The notes: a model not told the origin generated them from the sequence alone. 28,210 nucleotides of DNA from Stenotrophomonas sp. (GCA_003484865.1 DMZT01000035.1:1-28210); one strand, 5' to 3'. Positions 5,704-12,976 are shown, numbered from the stretch's first letter. Program-made: numbers and translations.

Positions 5704-5924
5704 TCGCCGCCATTACCTACCCGCTCGCCGAGCGCGCGGCTGGAGCAGCGAAGGCCGTAGCCACCGCCGCGGCCAGCATGGGCTTCTCTCCCAATCAGGT
5801 AGCAGCTGCCGCAGACGTTGCCGCCTTCGCCGTGCTGGATCGCCGAGCCAGCGCGGGCCGGGCCATCGCTGACGTGCGAAAGAACCTGCGCCGAATGCTG
5901 CGCGCCCAAGGCGGTGCCGCATGA
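5700..5924 (+). CDS. Small Ala-rich phage protein
   Basis: This 74-residue protein overlaps its neighbours at both ends with ATGA junctions. It is very Ala-rich and helical (AAGAAKAVATAAASMGF), with a basic C-terminal half (DRRASAGRAIADVRKNLRRM). No known family is recognised. It is kept because of the tight coupling. Confidence 0.55.
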   Translation: MIAAITYPLAERAAGAAKAVATAAASMGFSPNQVAAAADVAAFAVLDRRASAGRAIADVRKNLRRMLRAQGGAA

Positions 5925-6256
5925 GCCGCCAGTACCGCGATGATCGCTTGGCGCTGGATACCAGCCTTTCGGTGCTGGAAGACGCGGCAATGAGCGCATT
6001 TAACGCCGGCTGGGACGCATATCCGCCCGGTGAGCTCTGCATCGTTCGATCGCAACGCCATGGCCATCCCCCTGTCGAACGGGAAGCGCTGATCGTTCGC
6101 ACCACCGTCGATTTGCACATGACCTGCAACGGCAAGCCGTGGGCATCCGTGAGTGTACGAACGAAGAACCTGAAAACCGGCAAGTACCGCGTTTTCTACC
6201 CATCTGTCGAAGTCGCCGGCATGCCCAGTATTCGCGTCAAAGGCGGTGACTCGTGA
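5921..6256 (+). CDS. Small phage protein of unknown function
   Basis: This 111-residue protein starts at an ATGA overlap. The N-terminal half is acidic and helical. The C-terminal half looks like beta strands (EALIVRTTVDLHMTCNG, SVRTKNLKTGKYRVFYPS). No signal or membrane segment is present. It is part of the tight rightward train, and its function is not recognisable. Confidence 0.6.
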   Translation: MSRQYRDDRLALDTSLSVLEDAAMSAFNAGWDAYPPGELCIVRSQRHGHPPVEREALIVRTTVDLHMTCNGKPWASVSVRTKNLKTGKYRVFYPSVEVAGMPSIRVKGGDS

Positions 6257-6432
6257 CCGAGCACGACTTCATTGAACACATGCGCATCGGCATCCCGCCC
6301 CTCGCGAGCCCGATCGCGCTTGCAGCCCACCGCTGCGAATGCGACCCGACCAACAACCATGTCTGCGACGACTGCGAGGCCGTCGCCCACGCGCTGCGTC
6401 AGCACGCCAGGAGCGAGGACCACATCGAATGA
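6253..6432 (+). CDS. Tiny protein with a CxC-x8-CxxC zinc-knuckle pattern
   Basis: This 59-residue frame begins at GTG 6253, overlapping the previous stop as GTGA, and ends at TGA 6430-6432, overlapping the next ATG. The middle reads HRCECDPTNNHVCDDCEAVA, giving four spaced cysteines with a nearby histidine, a plausible single zinc site. Many small phage proteins of this kind are binding modules. The specific role is unknown. Confidence 0.55.
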   Translation: MTEHDFIEHMRIGIPPLASPIALAAHRCECDPTNNHVCDDCEAVAHALRQHARSEDHIE

Positions 6433-6614
6433 AAGCCCCTGCCATCAAGCTGCCGGCACCGGCCCTGTCCCAAGACCAGCGCGCGGCATTGGATCGCGCC
6501 AAGAGCCCGCGCCGGCACCCGTATCGCTTCCATCAGGGCAGCGGCCAGGCGGAGCGAGAAGCCGCCGAACGCCGCGAACGCATCTCCCCCGGCGTGCACA
6601 GGCTGGTGCGCTGA
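6429..6614 (+). CDS. Small basic phage protein
   Basis: This 61-residue protein starts at ATG 6429 (ATGA overlap). It is Pro/Ala-rich at the N-terminus and Arg/Glu-rich after residue 30 (EREAAERRERI), likely helical. It is coupled to the next gene by a TGATG junction. No family is recognised. Confidence 0.5.
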   Translation: MKAPAIKLPAPALSQDQRAALDRAKSPRRHPYRFHQGSGQAEREAAERRERISPGVHRLVR

Positions 6615-6859
6615 TGGACGGCCCGCATCTTTTGGGAGGTGGTCATGACGCGGTGTTCGCCAGCACCGTCCGACCGACGGCAGAGCAGCGCCTGGAGCGG
6701 TACCGGGCTGCACTGGTCGCGCACCCTGATCGCTTCCATGGACTGCGCGTGCAGTTCGGCGAGATGCACCAGCGCGCGCTCAAGGCGGGTCACCGGATCA
6801 ATTACGCCGGATGGCAGAAGCGCATGCCTGCCCTCTGGCCGCGAACGCAATCTCGCTGA
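6614..6859 (+). CDS. Small phage protein of unknown function
   Basis: The start is ATG 6614, which shares its A with the previous stop (TGATG). The 81-residue product has a charged helical core (AEQRLERYRAALVAHPDRF) and ends with a Trp-rich basic tail (YAGWQKRMPALWPR). No membrane segment or known motif is present. The 77 bases after its stop hold only the leader of the next gene. Confidence 0.5.
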   Translation: MDGPHLLGGGHDAVFASTVRPTAEQRLERYRAALVAHPDRFHGLRVQFGEMHQRALKAGHRINYAGWQKRMPALWPRTQSR

Positions 6860-6936
6860 GCCGTCGGCGACACGGACCGACGCTATCCAACCCATCCGGA
6901 ATGACCGGATCAGCAACAACCTTGAGGGCACTCCCG

Positions 6937-7440
6937 ATGACCCATACGGATATTGAATCCGGTGCCGTTCCGCGCACCGGTGCAGTAATCAACCCGGCAA
7001 AGCCGGCAATGCGGCAAGCGCCTGGAACACATGAGTCCCCCCACCAGCCGTCCGACTGCACCCCGACCATCGTTGTCGATTTCGCCCAGGAGCCCGAGTT
7101 CCCTCAGAAGCCGAATGGCGATGCTCCCAAGGTCGAAATCGTTCGGGCCCAGGTGTCCGCCTATGTGGACGGCTACGGGCTCGCTAAGAGCACCCTCCCC
7201 GCTCGCATCGTGGTGAACGCTGCGGACCTGAGGCACTGCGTCCGCCGGATCCTGAGCCGCATGCAGCGACCGCGCCGAGATAAAGCCAAGGCCGATTGGC
7301 TGGAACGCCGCAAGGCCGGATCAAAGGAGAAGTGGCGCGACGCGCGCCCCGCACCGCTCACCGCCGCAGCACTGACCTGGCGCGGCATCCCCATCGAAGG
7401 CGTCGGATACACCCGCCACCGCGCCGTCGACAAGACCTGA
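6937..7440 (+). CDS. Hypothetical phage protein
   Basis: This is a 167-residue soluble protein. ATG 6937 is chosen for the GAGGG ribosome site 8 bases upstream; the frame is open further 5' (ATG at 6901 and 6811) without good ribosome sites. The N-terminal third is Pro/Thr-rich and probably disordered. The middle has strand-like VEIVRAQVSAYVDGYGLA. The C-terminal half is basic (RRILSRMQRPRRDKAKADW), which suggests nucleic-acid binding. It is followed 12 bases later by rdgC. Function unknown. Confidence 0.6.
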   Translation: MTHTDIESGAVPRTGAVINPAKPAMRQAPGTHESPHQPSDCTPTIVVDFAQEPEFPQKPNGDAPKVEIVRAQVSAYVDGYGLAKSTLPARIVVNAADLRHCVRRILSRMQRPRRDKAKADWLERRKAGSKEKWRDARPAPLTAAALTWRGIPIEGVGYTRHRAVDKT

Positions 7441-7452
7441 TTTGGAGATCAC

Positions 7453-8361
7453 ATGTTCCTTCGCAATCTGATCCTGTTCCGCTTTCCGAGCGCCACCGAC
7501 TTCTCCGAAGTTGATGCACTGCTGCCGCAGATGCAGCTGAAGCCGGTCGGACCGCTGGAAATGACCTCACGCGGCTTCATTTCCCCGTTCGGCCGGGAGG
7601 AAACCACCGTCCTGTCCCACCGTATCGGCGACTGGCTGTGGCTCACGGTCGGAACCGAGAAGAAGATCCTGCCGGCCGCGGCGGTCAACAACCTGTTGGC
7701 GGTAAAGATCGAGGAAATCGAGCAAAACGAGGGGCGCAAGCCCGGCGGACGTGAGCGGAAGCGCCTGAAGGACGACCTCCTGCACGAGCTGATGCCGCGC
7801 GCCCTTGTCACCTCTGGCCGCACCGACGTGTTCTTGGACTTGAAACGCGGAGTGGTGTTCGTTGATTGCAGCAGCCACGGGAATGGCGAGAGTGTGATCT
7901 CCGATATCCGCTCCCTGCTGGGCTCCTTCCCTGCCATGCCACTGAACGCCGAAGTCGCCCCACGATCGGTGCTGACCGGTTGGATCGCCGGTGAACCCCT
8001 GCCGGAAGGCCTGAGCCTCGGCGAAGAAGCCGAACTGCGCGATCCCGGCGAAGGAGGCAGCGTAGCGCGCCTGCAGAAACAGGAGCTGCTGAGCGATGAA
8101 ATCGGCCGTCACCTGGACGCCGGCAAGCAGGTCACCAAGCTTGCCTTGGTCCTTCAGGACAACCTGTCGTTCGTGCTGGGCGACGACCTGATCGTGCGGA
8201 AGCTGAAGTTCTTGGATGGGGCGCTCGACAAGTTGGTGGACACCGACGAGCACGGCCGGCGCGCTGAACTGGACGCGCGCTTTGCTCTGCAGACCGGCGA
8301 GTTGGGCCAGCTGTTCGACGTGCTGGCTGCTTCCTTCCGCATCAGCACCGCGGGTGCCTGA
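7453..8361 (+). CDS. rdgC: RdgC-like recombination-associated protein
   Basis: This 302-residue protein has the RdgC family start (MFLRNLILFRF), full family length, and matching segments such as GFISPFGR, KILPAAAVNNLLAVKIEEIE and PRALVTSGRTDVFLD. RdgC forms a ring on double-stranded DNA and restrains RecA filament action. GGAG lies 9 bases before ATG 7453. The chromosome normally has its own copy; a phage copy in the early region may tune recombination or RecA activity during replication or prophage induction. That role is inferred. Confidence 0.9.
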   Translation: MFLRNLILFRFPSATDFSEVDALLPQMQLKPVGPLEMTSRGFISPFGREETTVLSHRIGDWLWLTVGTEKKILPAAAVNNLLAVKIEEIEQNEGRKPGGRERKRLKDDLLHELMPRALVTSGRTDVFLDLKRGVVFVDCSSHGNGESVISDIRSLLGSFPAMPLNAEVAPRSVLTGWIAGEPLPEGLSLGEEAELRDPGEGGSVARLQKQELLSDEIGRHLDAGKQVTKLALVLQDNLSFVLGDDLIVRKLKFLDGALDKLVDTDEHGRRAELDARFALQTGELGQLFDVLAASFRISTAGA

Positions 8362-8363
8362 GC

Positions 8364-8897
8364 ATGGAGACGCCGACCGTCGCCTCTACGGTGCGCGCCA
8401 TGCGACGCGCAGGCGCCGCCGGCGAGCCGGTGCCGGCGGAGGTCGCAGCCGCTTGGGCAAAGGCCCTCATGGAGCAGCTGTACGGGATGCAGAAGCCGGT
8501 CCGCTACGAGTGCCGGCGGCGCGGCAGCAACGATCCATGGGAAGAGGCCGAGCCGGGCGACGTGACGCACCCGCGCCGCCGCAACTTGGTGATCCGTGCG
8601 CTCTACCTGCACCCGCCGGTCGGAAGGCAGGAGCACCGATGGCCGCCCGGAAGCAACGGTGAGGGCCGATGCCTGGACTGCGACGAAGCCGAATGGCTCG
8701 CAGGACCGGACTGCCGGCCGCATGCCCCGCTCCGCGACCACCGCTCATCTATGCCCTTCCGCATCACCTGGCTGATCCAGCCGCTCGAACAGCTCCACTA
8801 CCTCGCCAAGAACCTCAACCCTTTCGACCGCGACAAATGGCGAAAGGAAGCCACCTACCTCATCGACCGCATCAAAGACCACGAGAAGGGAAGCTAG
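8364..8897 (+). CDS. Hypothetical phage protein with a Cys-containing middle
   Basis: The 177-residue product starts 2 bases after the rdgC stop. Residues 1-60 are Ala/Arg-rich and helical (TVRAMRRAGAAGEPVPAEV). The middle carries CLDCDEAEWL followed by DCRPHAP, a possible metal site. The C-terminal 48 residues (FRITWLIQPLEQLHYLAKNL and FDRDKWRKEATYLIDRI) look like a separate helical module. I do not recognise it. Close spacing suggests co-expression with rdgC. Confidence 0.6.
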   Translation: METPTVASTVRAMRRAGAAGEPVPAEVAAAWAKALMEQLYGMQKPVRYECRRRGSNDPWEEAEPGDVTHPRRRNLVIRALYLHPPVGRQEHRWPPGSNGEGRCLDCDEAEWLAGPDCRPHAPLRDHRSSMPFRITWLIQPLEQLHYLAKNLNPFDRDKWRKEATYLIDRIKDHEKGS

Positions 8898-8974
8898 CGA
8901 TGACGAGCTACAAGGGGAAAGAGCCGCAGGCAGGGCCGACGAACACCTCTGCGGAGTTTAGGCAGGAGGTGAAT

Positions 8975-9544
8975 TTACTTAAGGATGAGCTGCAGATCGC
9001 TGCGAACGTAGGGCTGGATTGCGATGACGGTCTGGGCAAGGCTAGCTTCTGCCATCTTCAGAGAGCTGATGTAAGCATCTATTACTTCCGGTGTCAGTTG
9101 GCCTCGCTTAAACGCGATCTGGTAGTCGCCGAAGACGGACATGGTGCGCCTCAGATACGCGAGATCGGAGCGGACTTCCCACAAGGCCGCATTAGCGGGA
9201 AGGACGGGGTATTCCGCTCGGGAGATCGTCTCCAACAGCAGTGCAACTGTGTTCCCGACGACCTCGGCAACTGGCAGCGCCTCCGTCTTTCCGACGGCAT
9301 CTGCGATGGCTGCGCGGAAGTCAATGATGGTGAGGACGAAGTGCTCAAGCGCCAACGTCGCTTCCCTTTTGGCGGCCTCCACTGCCAGCTTTTTCTCTTT
9401 CTGTCCCTGTCTAAATGGAAGCAAGACGGCCAGAAAGGTCACAGTGGCCGCTACCCACGCGCCGACCGCGGCCCAAGCATCCCACCACACTACGCACGTA
9501 CTACTCAGCGGCCAGCACTGCGAAACGCCGTTGAAGATGCTCAT
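8975..9544 (-). CDS. Single-pass membrane protein on the opposite strand (candidate moron)
   Basis: This 189-residue protein runs against the rightward operon. A membrane helix lies at about residues 22-45 (WDAWAAVGAWVAATVTFLAV), followed by a charged coiled-coil-like region (KEKKLAVEAAKREATLALEH) and a helical cytoplasmic part ending QPYVRSDLQLILK. ATG 9544 is chosen; an upstream ATG at 9574 lacks better support, and neither has a strong ribosome site. Opposite orientation, own transcription unit and membrane location fit an accessory gene, possibly for exclusion of other phages. The plus-strand frame across it (8900-9670) is probably its shadow. Confidence 0.65.
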   Translation of the reverse strand: MSIFNGVSQCWPLSSTCVVWWDAWAAVGAWVAATVTFLAVLLPFRQGQKEKKLAVEAAKREATLALEHFVLTIIDFRAAIADAVGKTEALPVAEVVGNTVALLLETISRAEYPVLPANAALWEVRSDLAYLRRTMSVFGDYQIAFKRGQLTPEVIDAYISSLKMAEASLAQTVIAIQPYVRSDLQLILK

Positions 9545-9669
9545 GTCTCGGGGCCGTCGCGGGGTGGCCCCCATCTTGCCATGGGCTACGTAGCCAGTAA
9601 CCCGCCCACAACCCTGGCCACCGTCAAGCCGCCGCGCAATCGGCGCACCAGGCTGCGGGAGGACGTCTG

Positions 9670-9855
9670 ATGGATCCGATCACCCAGGCGAAGCACACAG
9701 CGCGCGTGCTGATCGGCGAGGCCCGAGCCCGTCGGCAGGTGGGCCACGGCTTCTGGTGCATGTTCCGCATGGCCCAGTCCGCCCGCCGCCGCGCAGCCGC
9801 TCTCCCCTGCCCGGCGCAGCCGGCCTTCCCCATCCAACCGGAGCTATTTGCATGA
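9670..9855 (+). CDS. Small basic phage protein
   Basis: This 61-residue protein starts at ATG 9670, sharing a base with a stop of the plus-strand frame before it. It is Arg/Ala-rich (HTARVLIGEARARRQVGHGF) with a Pro-rich C-terminus ending ELFA. It is coupled to the next gene by ATGA. Function unknown. Confidence 0.5.
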   Translation: MDPITQAKHTARVLIGEARARRQVGHGFWCMFRMAQSARRRAAALPCPAQPAFPIQPELFA

Positions 9856-9992
9856 TCTGCTCTATCGGAGCCGCCTGGCTGGCCATCAAGGGAGACCGGG
9901 AGAAGTACCTCGACTTCCTCTACTTCGGCATGTGTGAATTCCTCATCGAGCTGCTCGCACTGGGCGTGGTCCTGGAGACTTCCCATGGCTGA
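9852..9992 (+). CDS. Tiny hydrophobic phage protein
   Basis: The 46-residue product (MICSIGAAWLAIKG, then a Leu-rich helix FLYFGMCEFLIELLALGVVL) may insert in the membrane or bind a partner. It starts at an ATGA overlap and overlaps the next start by 8 bases. It is kept because of tight coupling, but its small size makes it uncertain. Confidence 0.45.
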   Translation: MICSIGAAWLAIKGDREKYLDFLYFGMCEFLIELLALGVVLETSHG

Positions 9993-10929
9993 TATCCAAC
10001 ACCTGGTCAATGTCTCCGGCGGCAAGGACAGCACCGCCGTCTACCTGCGGGCCATCGAGCTGGGCCGTCCGTTCCGCGCTGTGTTTGCGGACACCGGCAA
10101 CGAGGATCAGCGCGTCTACGACTACATCGCTGAGCTGCCGGCCCGCACCGGCGGCCCCGTTGTCGAAACGGTCCGCGCCGACTTCACCCGTCAGCTCGCG
10201 CAGCACCGTGCGTACATCCTCGAGCGCTGGCCGGGCGAAGGCATCTCGGACGAGATCGTGCAGCAGGCCGCCGCCCTGCACGAGCCAACTGGCAACCCAT
10301 TCTTGGACCTGTGCATCAGCAAGGGGCGGTTTCCGTCGCGAATGGCACAGTTCTGCACTGAAGAGCTGAAGACGTTGCCCATCACCTTGCAGGTGGTTGG
10401 CCCGATGCTCAAGGCGGGGCCGGTCCTGCAGTGGCTGGGCATCCGCGCTGACGAATCCGCCAATCGGGCCAAGCAACCCCGCTTCAACCGTCACGAGTCG
10501 GGCTCAATGGTCTGGCGGCCGATCTTTGACTGGTCCGTTGAGCAGGTGTGGGCGCAGCACCGGAAACACGGAATCGCACCCAATCCGCTGTACGCCTTGG
10601 GCATGGGCCGGGTCGGATGCATGCCCTGCATCAATTGCCGCAAGAGCGAGCTGAGGAACATCGCTGACCTGTTCCCCGACCACATCGACCGGATCCGGCG
10701 GTGGGAAGAGATCGTGGCCTCGGCCAACAAGCGGCGAAGCGCCACGTTCTTCCCTGCCGTCACCGACCCCACCGACGTGGACCGGCCCGGCAGCTACTCC
10801 CGGATCGACACGCTGGTCGAATGGAGCCGAACCGCCCGAGGCGGACGGCAATTCGATCTCTTCTTCCAGGCCCAGGCCGGCGGTGGTTGCACTTCTGACC
10901 TCGGCCTTTGCGAAAGGAATGCAGCATGA
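9985..10929 (+). CDS. PAPS-reductase/ATP-pyrophosphatase family protein
   Basis: This 314-residue protein has the PP-loop SGGKDS (residues 11-16), the following acidic strand FADTGNED (34-41), then GIRADES (152-158) and WRPIFDWSVEQVW (177-189), the layout of PAPS reductase and DndC-like enzymes. Cysteines 124, 212, 215 and 218 (GCMPCINC) plus 302 and 309 could hold an iron-sulfur cluster. Family members activate a substrate with ATP and move sulfur or a related group. Real PAPS reduction seems unlikely for a phage. DNA or RNA modification, or protection against host defence, is more plausible but inferred. ATG 9985 overlaps the previous stop. Confidence 0.8.
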   Translation: MADIQHLVNVSGGKDSTAVYLRAIELGRPFRAVFADTGNEDQRVYDYIAELPARTGGPVVETVRADFTRQLAQHRAYILERWPGEGISDEIVQQAAALHEPTGNPFLDLCISKGRFPSRMAQFCTEELKTLPITLQVVGPMLKAGPVLQWLGIRADESANRAKQPRFNRHESGSMVWRPIFDWSVEQVWAQHRKHGIAPNPLYALGMGRVGCMPCINCRKSELRNIADLFPDHIDRIRRWEEIVASANKRRSATFFPAVTDPTDVDRPGSYSRIDTLVEWSRTARGGRQFDLFFQAQAGGGCTSDLGLCERNAA

Positions 10930-11222
10930 CCCAGCGACACATCAGCCACCCCGAGCCGCTGCCGGCCTGCGCCGCCGGTCACAGCGCGCGCCACATCCAC
11001 CACCTGCGCGGCCTCGCCGCCGGCGGCGGGCATTTCGTGGAATGCAAATGCCGGATGACCAGCAAGCATGCTGAGCCGGATGCAGCCCTGTGCGAATGGC
11101 GCCGCATCAACCGCCCCGCCCGCAGCGCGCGAAAGGTGCTGCCCGCGATCGCGGCCCCGGGGGACAACGTCATCCAGATGCGCCTACCGATGCCGGGCGA
11201 AGGACGGGTCGCCAGTGGCTGA
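10926..11222 (+). CDS. Small phage protein with a His/Cys-rich zinc-finger-like core
   Basis: This 98-residue protein starts at an ATGA overlap with an AAGGA ribosome site. The core reads ACAAGHSARHIHHLRGL and then HFVECKCRMTSKHAEP, with a later Cys-Glu-Trp-Arg-Arg. That gives several possible zinc ligands. The C-terminus is Pro-rich. I have seen this arrangement in prophages of related bacteria but know no function for it. Confidence 0.6.
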   Translation: MTQRHISHPEPLPACAAGHSARHIHHLRGLAAGGGHFVECKCRMTSKHAEPDAALCEWRRINRPARSARKVLPAIAAPGDNVIQMRLPMPGEGRVASG

Positions 11223-11421
11223 CATGTTCCTATCGCGCGATGAGATCGTCACCCTGTGCCGCACGCCACAGCGCGCGCGCCAAGCTGCCTTTCTTCGCAA
11301 GAACGGGATCAAGCACTACCTGGACGCGCACGACTGGCCTGTCGTGCTGCGCTCCAGCGTTGAAGGAACGAGCGCGAGCGCCAAGCAGGCGCTGACATGG
11401 ACCCCGAGCAAGGTTGCATAA
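11215..11421 (+). CDS. DUF4224-type protein next to the integrase (possible excisionase)
   Basis: The 68-residue product from GTG 11215 (ATG 11224 is the alternative) has the DUF4224 pattern FLSRDEIVTLC, then ARQAAFLRKNGIKHYLDAHD, ending near WPVVLRS. DUF4224 genes usually sit directly before tyrosine integrase genes in prophages, as here, and look like small DNA-binding factors. An excisionase or integrase-helper role is inferred. The stop is followed immediately by the integrase ATG. Confidence 0.75.
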   Translation: MADMFLSRDEIVTLCRTPQRARQAAFLRKNGIKHYLDAHDWPVVLRSSVEGTSASAKQALTWTPSKVA

Positions 11422-12462
11422 ATGGGAAGGAAGCCGAGCAAGCCGGGGGCCATCCCCCGCTTCCGCGCACGCCGACAGAAGTCCGGCGTGGTGCATTACT
11501 ACTACGACCACGGCGGGAAGCCCCGAAAGGAGACGCCGCGAGGGAGCGACTACGGTGTGGCCATCAAGAAGTGGGCCGAGTTCGAACATGCCAACACGAT
11601 CCCGGCCGCCGCGGTCGTCACCTTCCGCCACGTGGCCCAGCGCTACCAGGCCGAGGTCGTGCCTACCAAGGCAGTGACAACCCAACGCCTCAACAACCGC
11701 TGCATCACTGCACTTCTGAGCTTCTTCGATGCGCCGCCGGCGCCCTTCGAGGCAATCCGGCCGATCAACATCCGGCAATACCTGGACTGGCGCCCTTCCA
11801 AGGTGATCGCGAACCGGGAAGTGTCCCTGTTCTCGCACATGTGGAACTGGGCGCGCGGCAAAGGCATCACCGACCTTCCCAATCCGTGCGAGGGCATCCG
11901 GCGGAACAAGGAGTCTGGCCGCGGCGTGTACGTGGAGGACGAGGTGTTCCAGGCGGTATACCGCCACGCCGACGCTTCACTGCGGGACGCCATGGACCTT
12001 GCCTACCTGACCGGACAGCGCGTCGGCGACGTCTGGTCCATGGATATGCGGCAGATCACCCCTCGCGGCCTGGCCATCACGCAGGCGAAGTCCACCAACA
12101 AGGTGATCATGGAGATCACCGGTGAGCTCGCGGCATTGCTGGAGCGGATCGCAAAGCGGAAGAGCGAGAAGCTACCCGACGGAAGATCCAAGCCATACAG
12201 CACCCGGTTGATCGTAGACGATAGCGGGCTGGCACTCGGCCGGGCAGCGCTGCGCTACCGGTTTGACAAGGCGCGCGACGACGCCGGCATTGCAAAGGGG
12301 GAGTTTCAGTTCCGCGACCTGCGCGCTAAGGCAGGTACGGACAAGGCCGATTCGGCCAATGACATTCGCGAAGCGCAGGCCCAACTGGGGCATTCGTCGG
12401 TGACCACCACCGAGATATACGTGCGAAAGAAGAGAGGGTCCAAGGCCACACCGACCAGATAG
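11422..12462 (+). CDS. int: Tyrosine integrase
   Basis: This 346-residue site-specific recombinase starts directly after the DUF4224 stop. Residues 65-165 are the core-binding region. The catalytic domain shows Arg200 (LTGQRVGD), a likely hairpin Lys223 (TQAKSTNK), QFRDLRAKAGT with Arg301, LGHSS with His324, and the nucleophile Tyr333 (TTTEIYVRK). The position usually holding the first His of the H-x-x-R box is Arg298, a variant I recall from related phage integrases. It is the last gene before a tRNA-Gly, which is the likely attachment target. A basic tail ends the protein. Confidence 0.92.
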   Translation: MGRKPSKPGAIPRFRARRQKSGVVHYYYDHGGKPRKETPRGSDYGVAIKKWAEFEHANTIPAAAVVTFRHVAQRYQAEVVPTKAVTTQRLNNRCITALLSFFDAPPAPFEAIRPINIRQYLDWRPSKVIANREVSLFSHMWNWARGKGITDLPNPCEGIRRNKESGRGVYVEDEVFQAVYRHADASLRDAMDLAYLTGQRVGDVWSMDMRQITPRGLAITQAKSTNKVIMEITGELAALLERIAKRKSEKLPDGRSKPYSTRLIVDDSGLALGRAALRYRFDKARDDAGIAKGEFQFRDLRAKAGTDKADSANDIREAQAQLGHSSVTTTEIYVRKKRGSKATPTR

Positions 12463-12576
12463 CTGAACGGGCACGAAATGTTGCGAGTTATGCATTACGC
12501 GACCGATTCGGCGGCGTCACCTATGCCCGCGCGTTTTACGGGATGCTGGTCTCGAACCCAACCGGAGATCGAGAAC

Positions 12577-12837
12577 ATGATTTGCGATACCACGCACGAA
12601 CGCATGATTGTCCGAGGCCCGCTGCTGCAGGTCGCGGCTTCACAGAGGGCACGTCTGGAGGAAGGGACAGCCAGCATCGGCATCAAATGCACCTGGAGCC
12701 CGGCGGGCTACGGCGTCGCGACGTACCGCGATGACTCACGCGTAACCGCCCCAGTCGAACACTGGACACTCGAGCTTTCCGACACGGCGGACGCGACAAG
12801 GCTGCAAGCCTGGCTGGATACCAATCCCAGGCAATAG
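12577..12837 (+). CDS. Small protein between integrase and attachment site
   Basis: ATG 12577 has GGAG 9 bases upstream and gives 86 residues; the frame extends to ATG 12478 without a ribosome site. The sequence (MIVRGPLLQVAASQRARLEE, IGIKCTWSPAGYGVATYRDD, then HWTLELSDTADATRLQAWL) looks like a compact alpha/beta protein, with no membrane segment. Its place beyond the integrase is typical for accessory genes picked up at a prophage end. I do not recognise it. The 114 bases between the integrase and this gene show nothing else. Confidence 0.5.
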   Translation: MICDTTHERMIVRGPLLQVAASQRARLEEGTASIGIKCTWSPAGYGVATYRDDSRVTAPVEHWTLELSDTADATRLQAWLDTNPRQ

Positions 12838-12843
12838 GAACGA

Positions 12844-12881
12844 ATTGCGGAGCGGTCTGGATATTGCGGAGCGGCCTAGAT
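12844..12881. repeat. Tandem 19-bp direct repeat beside the tRNA attachment site
   Basis: ATTGCGGAGCGGTCTGGAT (12844-12862) is followed directly by ATTGCGGAGCGGCCTAGAT (12863-12881), 17 of 19 bases identical. The pair lies 21 bases from the tRNA 3' end on the phage side. Such repeats near a core site are typical of integrase arm-binding or excisionase sites; that role is inferred. Confidence 0.55.
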
Positions 12882-12902
12882 CCCCGCAAGCATTGGGGGA
12901 CA

Positions 12903-12976
12903 TGGAGCGGGTGAAGGGAATCGAACCCTCGTCAGTAGCTTGGGAAGCTACAGCTCTACCATTGAGCTACACCCGC
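12903..12976 (-). tRNA. tRNA-Gly (anticodon CCC), likely prophage attachment site
   Basis: Read on the minus strand the cloverleaf begins GCGGGTG and ends CACCCGC-T-CCA, with the CCA encoded (12905-12903). The anticodon stem GTAGC/GCTAC encloses TTCCCAA, giving anticodon CCC. D-arm GCTC/GAGC and T-arm GAGGG-TTCGATT-CCCTT also pair. The 3' end faces the integrase, so the prophage probably integrated into the 3' part of this gene and restored it. The matching repeat at the far phage end is outside the window. Confidence 0.93.

Noticed and set aside
9584..9595. 12-bp palindrome GGCTACGTAGCC upstream of the minus-strand membrane gene
   Set aside because: Single copy with no promoter elements I could place around it; too little to call an operator.
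8900..9670. 256-residue plus-strand gene
   Set aside because: Its middle reads like a shadow of the minus-strand membrane protein; only the two ends might be remnants, so it is listed as a finding and not as a gene.
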